A stretch of DNA of 5,118 bases from Gammaproteobacteria bacterium. GTDB taxonomy: Bacteria; Pseudomonadota; Gammaproteobacteria; Pseudomonadales; Pseudohongiellaceae. The position numbers and the translations under genes were made by a program. How positions within the stretch are numbered: position 1 is the stretch's first letter; every line of letters begins with the position of its first letter. This document shows, one piece after another, positions 1 through 5,118 of this stretch. The stretch is from assembly GCA_003451715.1 (NCBI GenBank), contig DMJN01000088.1, positions 1 through 5,118 on the forward strand. The letters are read 5' to 3'. The notes under the pieces were generated by a model. It worked only from the letters and a program-made list of their open reading frames with translations. It did no database searches and was not told where the DNA came from.

Positions 1-1411
1 TCTATTCTCAGATGAAAGCGCAGCAGGCATTTATGGGGCCTATATATCACTCGTATACATCACACCTGTTATAGGAGGAATTGTAGCTGATAGATATCTG
101 GGCCCGGCCAAGGCAGTAGTGTTAGGTGCCCTGTTGCTGGTTTCCGGACATATGGGAATGGCTATCGAAGGTGCTCAGGCCGTTGAAGTTACAGAACAAG
201 GTCAAATCCAGGTACAGCGAGACCCGATGTTCCTGCAGATTTTTTACTTCTCCTTAGCACTCATCATTATGGGAGTCGGCTTTCTGAAAGCCAACATCTC
301 CACGTTGGTTGGCTCGATGTACGAACGTAAGGATCCACGTAGAGATGGTGCCTTCACCCTGTTTTATATGGGAATTAATCTGGGTGCATTCTTAGGTGCT
401 ATTGTGTGTGGATTTCTTTTGCAATATCGGGGATTCAGCTGGGGATTCGGTGCTGCTGGTTTAGGTATGTTATTTGGCTTGCTAGTGTTTATTCGAGGGC
501 AACATCACTTCGGTGATGCAGGCAAACCGAAAAACCCGGAATTACTATCCCAGCCAGTGCTTCCCGGAATCAATCGTGAAGTAGCCATTTATCTGCTTAC
601 CCTTCTAGGTGTGCTGGTGTGCTGGCAGCTCATGCAGAATCGGGCTGTCGTGGGCGGCATACTTGGAATGTCATTGGTTGCTATGACATTGGTTGTGGTC
701 AGCTACGCATTCGTAAAATGCGAACCCCATGATAGAAATCGAATGCTGGTTTGCCTGTTTCTGATGAGTTATCAAATTATTTTCTGGTCATTATTCGAAC
801 AGACCGGCAGCTCCTTAAATTTAATGACTGATCGCAACGTCGATCGTGTGGTCTTCGGTTTCGAAATTCCAGCCGCGGCATTTCAATCCGTTAATGCGTT
901 TTTTATTATCACCCTGGCGCCGCTCTTCAATATGACATGGCTCTATCTGTCGCGACGTGGCTGGGAACCATCGACTCCGATGAAGTTTGCGCTCTCGCTC
1001 ATTCAGTTAGGCCTGGGCTTCCTGCTTCTGGTGTATGGTGCCTCGATTGCTACCGATGCCACTCAAGTAGCCCTGATCTGGCTGGTGCTTCTGTATCTAC
1101 TGCATACTACGGGTGAGCTCTGTATCTCTCCCGTTGGATTATCCATGACTACCAAACTCTCAGTACCGGGTGTGGTAGGCATGATGATGGGTTGCTGGTT
1201 CCTGGCCTCAGCGGCAGGAAACTATGTTTCCGGTACCATTGCTGCAATGACCGGCTCCGACACGGTCGGAGGCGAAGTCACCGACCCTGCAGCGGCTCTG
1301 GCCAGCTACATGGAAGTGTATACCACTGCCGGCTGGTACAGTGTGGTGGCAGGAGTGCTAGCTATCTTCCTGGTGCCGCTGCTCAAATATTTCATGCACG
1401 GCATCAAATAA
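1..1411 (+). CDS. Proton-dependent oligopeptide transporter (POT/PTR2 family, MFS), 5'-truncated by window edge
   Basis: Inner-membrane symporter that imports di- and tripeptides with protons. The reading frame is open from the left edge (first full codon at base 2) to the TAA at 1409-1411, giving 469 residues. The usual length is about 500, so TM1 with the ExxERFxYY motif lies outside the window. What is visible: PTR2 signature 1 around residues 25-42 (GGIVADRYLGPAK), the conserved TM4 lysine in GFLKANIS (K96), PTR2 signature 2 at about 118-131 (FTLFYMGINLGAF), the TM7 motif FWSLFEQTGSSL (E266), and the TM10-11 block GELCISPVGLSMTTKL (E372) followed by a GN pair at 406-407. The loop at about 56-75 between TM3 and TM4 is polar, as in many proteobacterial members. 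About ten hydrophobic helices are present. The GTG at 119 is an internal valine codon within signature 1, not a start. Family assignment is firm; dtpA/tppB-level naming and exact substrate are not. Confidence 0.95.
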   Translation, partial: LFSDESAAGIYGAYISLVYITPVIGGIVADRYLGPAKAVVLGALLLVSGHMGMAIEGAQAVEVTEQGQIQVQRDPMFLQIFYFSLALIIMGVGFLKANISTLVGSMYERKDPRRDGAFTLFYMGINLGAFLGAIVCGFLLQYRGFSWGFGAAGLGMLFGLLVFIRGQHHFGDAGKPKNPELLSQPVLPGINREVAIYLLTLLGVLVCWQLMQNRAVVGGILGMSLVAMTLVVVSYAFVKCEPHDRNRMLVCLFLMSYQIIFWSLFEQTGSSLNLMTDRNVDRVVFGFEIPAAAFQSVNAFFIITLAPLFNMTWLYLSRRGWEPSTPMKFALSLIQLGLGFLLLVYGASIATDATQVALIWLVLLYLLHTTGELCISPVGLSMTTKLSVPGVVGMMMGCWFLASAAGNYVSGTIAAMTGSDTVGGEVTDPAAALASYMEVYTTAGWYSVVAGVLAIFLVPLLKYFMHGIK

Positions 1412-1428
1412 GCTGTTGTTCCTCACAC

Positions 1429-1452
1429 AAGCTTGCAGGTTCCTGCTGCTTT
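1429..1452 (+). terminator. Weak hairpin after the transporter gene, possible terminator
   Basis: An interrupted inverted repeat begins 17 bases after the transporter stop: AAGC, then GCAG, loop GTTC, CTGC, then GCTT, with a TT/T internal mismatch. It is followed only by a short T run (TTT, then AAC). The stem is short and the T tract poor, so this is a weak candidate for ending the transporter transcript. Some readthrough into fabI is possible. Confidence 0.3.
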
Positions 1453-1481
1453 AACAAAAATCCACCGGATTGAAGTAAAAT
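1451..1481 (+). promoter_or_regulatory. Possible fabI promoter
   Basis: TTAACA at 1451-1456 (5 of 6 to the sigma70 -35 consensus) and TAAAAT at 1476-1481 (5 of 6 to the -10) are separated by 19 bases, longer than the preferred 17. It would give a leader of roughly 35 nt before the fabI ATG. The -35 overlaps the end of the hairpin described just upstream. It is the best match in the 111-bp gap but the spacing is poor. Confidence 0.35.
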
Positions 1482-1499
1482 AGCCTATTCTGCGGCTAT
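1480..1499. promoter_or_regulatory. Inverted repeat ATAGCC-N8-GGCTAT in the fabI leader
   Basis: Perfect 6-bp inverted repeat around an 8-base centre (TATTCTGC), starting inside the candidate -10 and ending 13 bases before the fabI Shine-Dalgarno. The position would suit a repressor operator covering the transcription start, or a small RNA hairpin in the leader. It does not match any fatty-acid regulator site I can recall, so function is unassigned. Confidence 0.3.
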
Positions 1500-1522
1500 A
1501 CAGTTCACGGACAGGAGAGGGC

Positions 1523-2323
1523 ATGGGATTTCTTGCAGGCAAGCGAATTTTAATTCTGGGAGTCGCCAGTAAACTCTCCATCGCCTCCGGTATTGCGGCC
1601 GCGATGCACCGGGAGGGTGCAGAAATTGCACTCACCTACCAGAATGACAAGCTCAAGGATCGAGTCATCAAGTTTGCCGAAGGCTGGGGTTCAAACCGGG
1701 TATACCCCTGTGATGTCACTAATGATCAACAGCTTCAAGATCTATTCTCCTCTTTAGCAGAGAGTTGGAATAGTTTGGATGGAATCGTGCATTGCCTGGC
1801 CTACGCACCTGGTCATGAACTGGAAGGCAATTACATCGATGTAACCACCAGAGAAGGGTTCCTGACAGCCCACGAGATCAGTTCTTACAGCTTCGGAGCA
1901 CTAGCCCAGGGTGGCAGAGCGCTGATGCAGGGTCGAAATGGCTCACTGCTGACCTTGAGCTACCTGGGAGCTGTACGCAGCCTGCCCCACTACAACGTGA
2001 TGGGCTTGGCCAAGGCCAGCCTCGAGGCAAATGTGCGTTATCTGGCGTCCAGCCTGGGACCCGAAGGCACCCGCGTCAACGCGATATCGGCGGGTCCGAT
2101 ACGAACCCTGGCGGCATCCGGTATCAAGAGCTTTCGCAAGATGCTGAGCTACAATGCCCAGCAGACACCTCTGAGGCGCAACGTGACAATTGATGAAGTG
2201 GGCAACGCCGCCGCCTTTCTTTGCTCAGATCTGGCTTCCGGGATTAGTGGGGAAATTCTTTACGTCGATGGCGGATTTAACACCACCGCAATGGGTTCAC
2301 TACAGGATGACGCGACGGATTAA
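1523..2323 (+). CDS. fabI: Enoyl-[acyl-carrier-protein] reductase [NADH] FabI
   Basis: Cytosolic enzyme catalysing the last step of each fatty acid elongation cycle: NADH-dependent reduction of trans-2-enoyl-ACP to acyl-ACP. It is the triclosan/diazaborine target. It has 266 residues (E. coli FabI has 262), starting [10 protein letters not shown] as in family members. The ATG is preceded by AGGAG at 1513-1517 with 5-base spacing. The divergent Rossmann nucleotide-binding segment [13 protein letters not shown] lies at 13-25, with CDV at 63-65 near the adenine pocket. The FabI-type Tyr-x6-Lys catalytic set is Y147 (SYLG), Y157 and K164 (YNVMGLAK), one residue later than in E. coli because of a single insertion near 139. 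The substrate-binding segment [13 protein letters not shown] (189-201) and C-terminal [11 protein letters not shown] are intact. Departures from the usual sequence are A93 (Gly in E. coli), Y94, V151 (usually Glu) and Q129. It stands alone, 111 bp after the transporter and convergent with ppiD. Confidence 0.97.
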   Translation: MGFLAGKRILILGVASKLSIASGIAAAMHREGAEIALTYQNDKLKDRVIKFAEGWGSNRVYPCDVTNDQQLQDLFSSLAESWNSLDGIVHCLAYAPGHELEGNYIDVTTREGFLTAHEISSYSFGALAQGGRALMQGRNGSLLTLSYLGAVRSLPHYNVMGLAKASLEANVRYLASSLGPEGTRVNAISAGPIRTLAASGIKSFRKMLSYNAQQTPLRRNVTIDEVGNAAAFLCSDLASGISGEILYVDGGFNTTAMGSLQDDATD

Positions 2324-2338
2324 TCCTTAGTCATGTCT

Positions 2339-4225
2339 CTAAAACTGATCTGCAGCCCGGGTAGTTTGAATGTCGGCATTGCTTCGTAAGTTGTTCAGAT
2401 AGGCTTCGAAATCGCTGTTACCCAGGTCAACCCGTAGATTATTGGTCAGGGTAATTCGCTGTTCTTCATCGAGTGAATCGACGCTGCCGCTGTTTACCTG
2501 ATTCAGCTCCAGCAACACGAATGTGCCGTTATCCAGGGTAAGACTGGCTAGCTCCGAATCATTTTCAGGTCTGCGCATGCCGAAGACCTCGTTGAGGATC
2601 TGCCTATTCACAGTAGTCGCATTCCGCTCTACAGCATCCTGGGATATCCATTCCAGTTCGTTCTCCTGTAGCAACACATCGAGACCTGCGCCGCTTTCGG
2701 CTGCAAGCATCAGTTGTTCACCCAGGGATTGCACAGCGTCTCTTTCCATTATGGTGCGTAACAGCACGGCAATTTCCGGCTCTACCTCTTCAAGCGGTCG
2801 AACATTCGCTTCGTTAAATTCTTGGACACGTAGCACAACAGACTGCGACTCGTTCAGTTCGAGCACATCGCTGTTATTACCCTCCAGCAACACCTCATCG
2901 GCAAACGCGGCAGCCACTACCTGCTGATTAGTAAAAATACCGCGGCCGCCAGCCCGGCCGGTGGGGTCGCTCTCTTCTATGGTCAGATTTAATTCTTCAG
3001 AAATGGTGGTCAACTCACCCGTTTCGAATGCCAGATTCGAGAGGTCCTCGAGTCTTTCTGCATAGATCAACTCTACTTCTGCACTCTTCAGATCGCGTTC
3101 CAGTCGTTCGACGACTTCTTCATAGGATTGGAAGACATTTTCCGCATCCTCTGTCAGTTTCACCAGGTGAACGCCAAATTCAGTGACTACTGGTCCCGAT
3201 ACTTCATTCAGATTCAGTACTTCCAGCATCTCTTCAATCTCAGCCGGGAATGCTCCTCCATCTGAATAGCCGATATCTCCACCCTGCTCGGCTGAGAGCA
3301 CATCTGTGGATAACTCCAGAGCCAGTTCGCCAAAGTCTTTGCCGTCGACTAAACGCTGCTGAGCAGCAGAAGCCAGCTGCAAAGCTTCGTCTTCGGACAG
3401 GTCACTGCCGACTTCAAACATGATATGGGAGGCACGTTTTTCGGAGGCTCCCTCGAAGGAATCTCGCTCAGATTCGTACAGGGCACGTAACTCCGCCTCA
3501 TCGACCTGGATCTCTTCGGCGATTACATCCTTATCCAGCATGACATAGAGGACCACTACAGTCTCTTCTTCGGTAAACTCTTCACTATTCGCGTCGTAAT
3601 AGGTCTGAATTTCTTCATTGCTGATGGCAGTTCCAAGCGTACGAGTTCCCAGGATTACCGACAGATAGCGAAAATCCCGCGTCTGGGCTGTGAGTTCGGT
3701 GACACGTTGCATTTCTGTGTCAGTAATGAAATTTGAGCTGGAATAGGCATTGGCAAGCTGTGCCATGATCATCTGCTGACGCAATGTCTCTCGATACAGT
3801 GGCACACTGAAACCCTGGGCGGCCATCGTTCGCACAGCCAGGTCCGAGTCAAACACGCCACCAATCTGAAATGATTGCGTGTTCAGGATATTCCTGTCTA
3901 ACCTGTCGCTGGAGACCAACATAGATCTATTCTCGGCTGATTGCCGTAGAACAATCTCTTCAATGAGTTGATTGAGGGCAATCTGCTCGAGTAGATCTTG
4001 ATCGATAGAACCGATATCGCCTCCGATGGAATTCAGAAATTGCTGGGTATTATTCTGCAGTTGAACTTCGCTGATTTCCTCACCATTGACTTCAGCAACT
4101 GGTGGAGAAGCGACAAATCCCCCTATGATCGAATCGACTCCAAACAAGGCAAATACGGCAACAATCAAACCTATAATGACTTTTGCTATTACACCCTGTG
4201 AATTATCTCTTATGTTTTGTAGCAT
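2339..4225 (-). CDS. ppiD: Peptidyl-prolyl isomerase-like periplasmic chaperone PpiD (SurA N-terminal and parvulin domains)
   Basis: Chaperone anchored in the inner membrane and facing the periplasm. In E. coli it contacts SecYEG and newly exported proteins. The chosen ATG at 4223-4225 gives 628 residues starting MLQNIRDNSQG, as recalled for Pseudomonas PpiD, and has AGGA six bases upstream. The frame extends 19 codons further to a TTG at 4282, but that extension is basic, unlike the family and lacks reason to be used. Domains: short cytoplasmic N-terminus, one membrane helix at about 12-33, SurA_N-like helical region with VNGEEIS (46-52) to about 190, parvulin domain at about 264-358 (ASHIMFEV ... 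GGDIGY ... VVTEFGVHLVKL), then a C-terminal region to 628. The parvulin His residues H267 and H353 are present, but the usual catalytic Phe position appears to be I330, so isomerase activity is uncertain. The protein is strongly acidic. It lies downstream of hupB in the same direction, as in E. coli and Pseudomonas. Confidence 0.95.
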   Translation of the reverse strand: MLQNIRDNSQGVIAKVIIGLIVAVFALFGVDSIIGGFVASPPVAEVNGEEISEVQLQNNTQQFLNSIGGDIGSIDQDLLEQIALNQLIEEIVLRQSAENRSMLVSSDRLDRNILNTQSFQIGGVFDSDLAVRTMAAQGFSVPLYRETLRQQMIMAQLANAYSSSNFITDTEMQRVTELTAQTRDFRYLSVILGTRTLGTAISNEEIQTYYDANSEEFTEEETVVVLYVMLDKDVIAEEIQVDEAELRALYESERDSFEGASEKRASHIMFEVGSDLSEDEALQLASAAQQRLVDGKDFGELALELSTDVLSAEQGGDIGYSDGGAFPAEIEEMLEVLNLNEVSGPVVTEFGVHLVKLTEDAENVFQSYEEVVERLERDLKSAEVELIYAERLEDLSNLAFETGELTTISEELNLTIEESDPTGRAGGRGIFTNQQVVAAAFADEVLLEGNNSDVLELNESQSVVLRVQEFNEANVRPLEEVEPEIAVLLRTIMERDAVQSLGEQLMLAAESGAGLDVLLQENELEWISQDAVERNATTVNRQILNEVFGMRRPENDSELASLTLDNGTFVLLELNQVNSGSVDSLDEEQRITLTNNLRVDLGNSDFEAYLNNLRSNADIQTTRAADQF

Positions 4226-4231
4226 CTTCTG

Positions 4232-4240
4232 TCCTGACCT
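4232..4240 (-). promoter_or_regulatory. ppiD ribosome binding site
   Basis: On the minus strand this reads AGGTCAGGA, ending six bases before the ATG at 4225-4223. It decides the start in favour of this ATG over the in-frame TTG at 4282, together with the family-like MLQNIRDNSQG N-terminus. Confidence 0.75.
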
Positions 4241-4397
4241 TTTTCTATCACCTTTACGATGGTAGTTTCCCCCTGGCAACAATCTTGAACCGGATTACCA
4301 GCGTCTTCCCAGTTCACAATCTCAATAGTGAGCGGTTTTCAAATAGCTTCAAATCCAGATTCGTCCGCTATAAGCAGGCTCAATTCTCGACTTTTCT

Positions 4398-4428
4398 AAA
4401 AAGCAAAAAGGCGCATCAGAGATGCGCC
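4398..4428 (-). terminator. Rho-independent terminator of hupB
   Basis: Read on the minus strand, a perfect 8-bp GC-rich stem (GGCGCATC / GATGCGCC, 3-base loop) at 4428-4410 is followed at once by TTTTTGCTTTTT. It lies about 135 nt past the hupB stop. No T tract follows the hairpin on the plus strand, so it acts in the hupB direction only. It should largely separate the hupB transcript from ppiD. Confidence 0.88.
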
Positions 4429-4563
4429 CTCATCATACAAATCTGGAATCGGCTAGCCTACCAGAATTGACAATCGATTTCTCGATACCAAATGCTTAAG
4501 CGCAGTGCCTTTGTATAAAAACCCTACGCTTAACAAACCTTTTGAACTGACAGTTTAAGCTGT

Positions 4564-4845
4564 TTAGTACAATGTGTTTACTGCATCCTTGAGTGCTTTG
4601 CCCGCCTTAAAACTTGGCACTCGTGCAGCTTTAATTTGAATAGGCGCACCCGTTTGGGGATTCCGTCCAGTACGTGCTGCTCTATTCTTTGTAGCAAACG
4701 TACCAAAACCTACAAGTACAACGGGATCCTCTTTCTTCAATGATTCAGTAATCGCCACAATCATTGCGTCGATAGCACGACCAGCCGCAGCTTTAGGAAG
4801 GTCCGCACTTGCAGAAACAGCATCTATTAATTCTGATTTATTCAC
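4564..4845 (-). CDS. hupB: DNA-binding protein HU, beta-type subunit
   Basis: Small nucleoid-associated protein that binds and bends DNA as a dimer without strong sequence preference, aiding compaction, replication and recombination. It has 93 residues, against 90 for E. coli HupB, with a three-residue TLY extension after the usual DAVN end. The helical dimerisation half is [20 protein letters not shown] (1-20) and onward. The HU/IHF signature [21 protein letters not shown] starts at 46 and includes the beta-arm RNPQTG with P63, the proline that intercalates into DNA. The C-terminal [15 protein letters not shown] is typical. The start is GTG at 4845-4843, the same unusual start recalled for E. 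coli hupB, with AGGGG five bases upstream. HU rather than IHF is indicated by overall similarity. The beta (hupB) assignment rests on similarity and on ppiD lying next downstream. It is transcribed from a promoter about 200 nt upstream and ends at the terminator at 4398-4428. Confidence 0.97.
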   Translation of the reverse strand: MNKSELIDAVSASADLPKAAAGRAIDAMIVAITESLKKEDPVVLVGFGTFATKNRAARTGRNPQTGAPIQIKAARVPSFKAGKALKDAVNTLY

Positions 4846-4850
4846 GTTAT

Positions 4851-4855
4851 CCCCT
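4851..4855 (-). promoter_or_regulatory. hupB ribosome binding site
   Basis: AGGGG on the minus strand, five bases before the GTG start, inside an A-rich stretch (TAAAAAGGGGATAAC). It supports GTG at 4845 as the true start of hupB. Confidence 0.8.
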
Positions 4856-4873
4856 TTTTATAGATTGGAAGTT

Positions 4874-4889
4874 GTATTTCAATAAATAC
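4874..4889 (-). other. AT-rich hairpin in the hupB leader
   Basis: Perfect 6-bp inverted repeat, GTATTT-ATTG-AAATAC on the minus strand, about 18 nt upstream of the hupB Shine-Dalgarno. Being almost all A-U it would be marginally stable. It could be a weak leader structure or chance in AT-rich DNA. Confidence 0.3.
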
Positions 4890-5051
4890 TTAAGAATTTT
4901 ATGTATTCAATTGGAAAAACTGGCTCAATTTGTGCTGTAGAATCTGACTGGGTCAACACCAAACTACTACCCAAAATTCAAAAGCTTTAAGCCGAAAACT
5001 AATCCAAATTGATTCCCTGAAAATGGCTCATACGCTAGGTATGATGGGGTC

Positions 5052-5081
5052 TTTATACCAATTGCTAGAAACTAATGTCAA
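5052..5081 (-). promoter_or_regulatory. Sigma70-type promoter upstream of hupB
   Basis: On the minus strand a consensus -35 TTGACA (5081-5076) is separated by 18 bases from TATAAA (5057-5052), 5 of 6 to the -10. The predicted start near 5045 gives an approximately 200-nt untranslated leader before the hupB GTG. Fainter partial matches exist nearer the gene (for example TTGAGC and TACATA, 17 bases apart, ending near 4900), so more than one start is possible, as recalled for E. coli hupB. Confidence 0.65.
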
Positions 5082-5095
5082 CACAAAACATGCTG

Positions 5096-5118
5096 TATTA
5101 ATGAGTATTAATGAGTAT
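5096..5118. repeat. 10-bp tandem repeat reaching the window edge
   Basis: TATTAATGAG occurs twice in direct tandem (5096-5105 and 5106-5115) and the last three bases (TAT) begin a third copy. The array may continue outside the window. It lies just upstream of the hupB -35 element. Confidence 0.6.

Larger units (their letters stand above)
4226..4563. other. ppiD-hupB intergenic region (338 bp)
   Basis: No credible gene is seen on either strand. An open plus-strand stretch through here begins inside ppiD antisense, crosses the hupB terminator, has no ribosome binding site and resembles nothing known. Contents: the ppiD ribosome binding site at 4232-4240, about 155 bp with no convincing sigma70 or sigma32 promoter for ppiD, the hupB terminator at 4398-4428, and a hupB 3' untranslated stretch at 4429-4563 rich in small palindromes. 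The palindromes are GGCTAGCC at 4451-4458, ATCGA-TTTC-TCGAT at 4473-4486, GCTTAAGC at 4494-4501, TTAAGCG paired with CGCTTAA at 4496-4502 and 4527-4533, and AACTG-A-CAGTT at 4545-4555. No tRNA was recognised. Confidence 0.7.

Noticed and set aside
119..121. GTG at 119 as the start of the transporter gene
   Set aside because: The frame is open to base 2 and the upstream residues form PTR2 signature 1, so the gene is truncated by the window and this codon is internal.
1192..1473. Open plus-strand frame of 93 codons overlapping the transporter end
   Set aside because: Out-of-frame shadow of the conserved TM10-12 coding region, with Arg/Cys-rich unnatural composition.
1423..1635. Open minus-strand frame of 70 codons over the fabI start
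   Set aside because: Antisense to the fabI promoter and N-terminus, no ribosome binding site or recognisable product.
2523..2927. Open plus-strand frame of 134 codons inside ppiD
   Set aside because: Serine-rich antisense translation of the acidic ppiD coding sequence; a by-product of Glu/Asp codons on the other strand.
3998..4201. Open plus-strand frame of 67 codons inside ppiD
   Set aside because: Antisense shadow of the PpiD membrane anchor and SurA_N region.
4226..4282. TTG start for ppiD, 19 codons upstream
   Set aside because: The basic extension is unlike PpiD N-termini; the ATG at 4225 has a good ribosome binding site and begins the family-like sequence directly before the membrane helix.
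4281..4300. GGTTCAAG on the minus strand resembling a tRNA T-loop
   Set aside because: No matching acceptor, D or anticodon stems could be built around it; a chance match.
4183..4470. Open plus-strand frame of 95 codons across the ppiD-hupB gap
   Set aside because: It starts antisense inside ppiD, runs through the hupB terminator hairpin, has no ribosome binding site and its translation resembles no protein family.
4930..4970. Second hupB promoter from TTGACC (minus strand) near 4950
   Set aside because: At 17 bases downstream the -10 would be ACAAAT, only 3 of 6 to consensus; too weak to annotate.

Overview
The window looks like chromosomal core DNA from a gammaproteobacterium. FabI and PpiD resemble the Pseudomonas versions more than the enteric ones: FabI ends in a [13 protein letters not shown] tail and PpiD begins MLQNIRDNSQG. 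The order hupB-ppiD-fabI is also the order recalled for Pseudomonas and relatives, where clpX-lon precede hupB. Base composition of the genes is near balanced, and the flanks of hupB are clearly AT-rich. The genus cannot be fixed from this sequence alone. These comparisons are from memory, not from a search.

Layout, left to right. Bases 1-1411 (+) are the C-terminal ~469 residues of a proton-coupled peptide transporter (POT/PTR2 family), cut by the left edge. Bases 1412-1522 hold a weak hairpin, a possible promoter, an inverted repeat and the ribosome binding site of fabI. Bases 1523-2323 (+) are fabI, the NADH-dependent enoyl-ACP reductase of fatty acid elongation. After a 15-bp gap comes ppiD (2339-4225, minus), a membrane-anchored periplasmic chaperone of the parvulin type, convergent with fabI. 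Bases 4226-4563 are a 338-bp gap containing a strong rho-independent terminator for hupB. Bases 4564-4845 (minus) are hupB, encoding a nucleoid HU subunit with a GTG start. Bases 4846-5118 are non-coding: a long AT-rich hupB leader with a good sigma70-type promoter at 5052-5081, and a short tandem repeat running off the right edge.

The genes do not form one pathway. FabI serves membrane lipid synthesis, PpiD attends to proteins leaving the Sec translocon, HU shapes the nucleoid, and the POT protein imports di- and tripeptides. hupB and ppiD are codirectional, but a strong terminator separates them, so ppiD probably depends on its own promoter or on readthrough.

No mobile element, CRISPR array, RNA gene or evident new system was found. 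The observations worth a second look are modest: several substitutions in FabI near the substrate/inhibitor pocket, the tight convergent fabI/ppiD junction, the long hupB leader, and small inverted repeats in the leaders.
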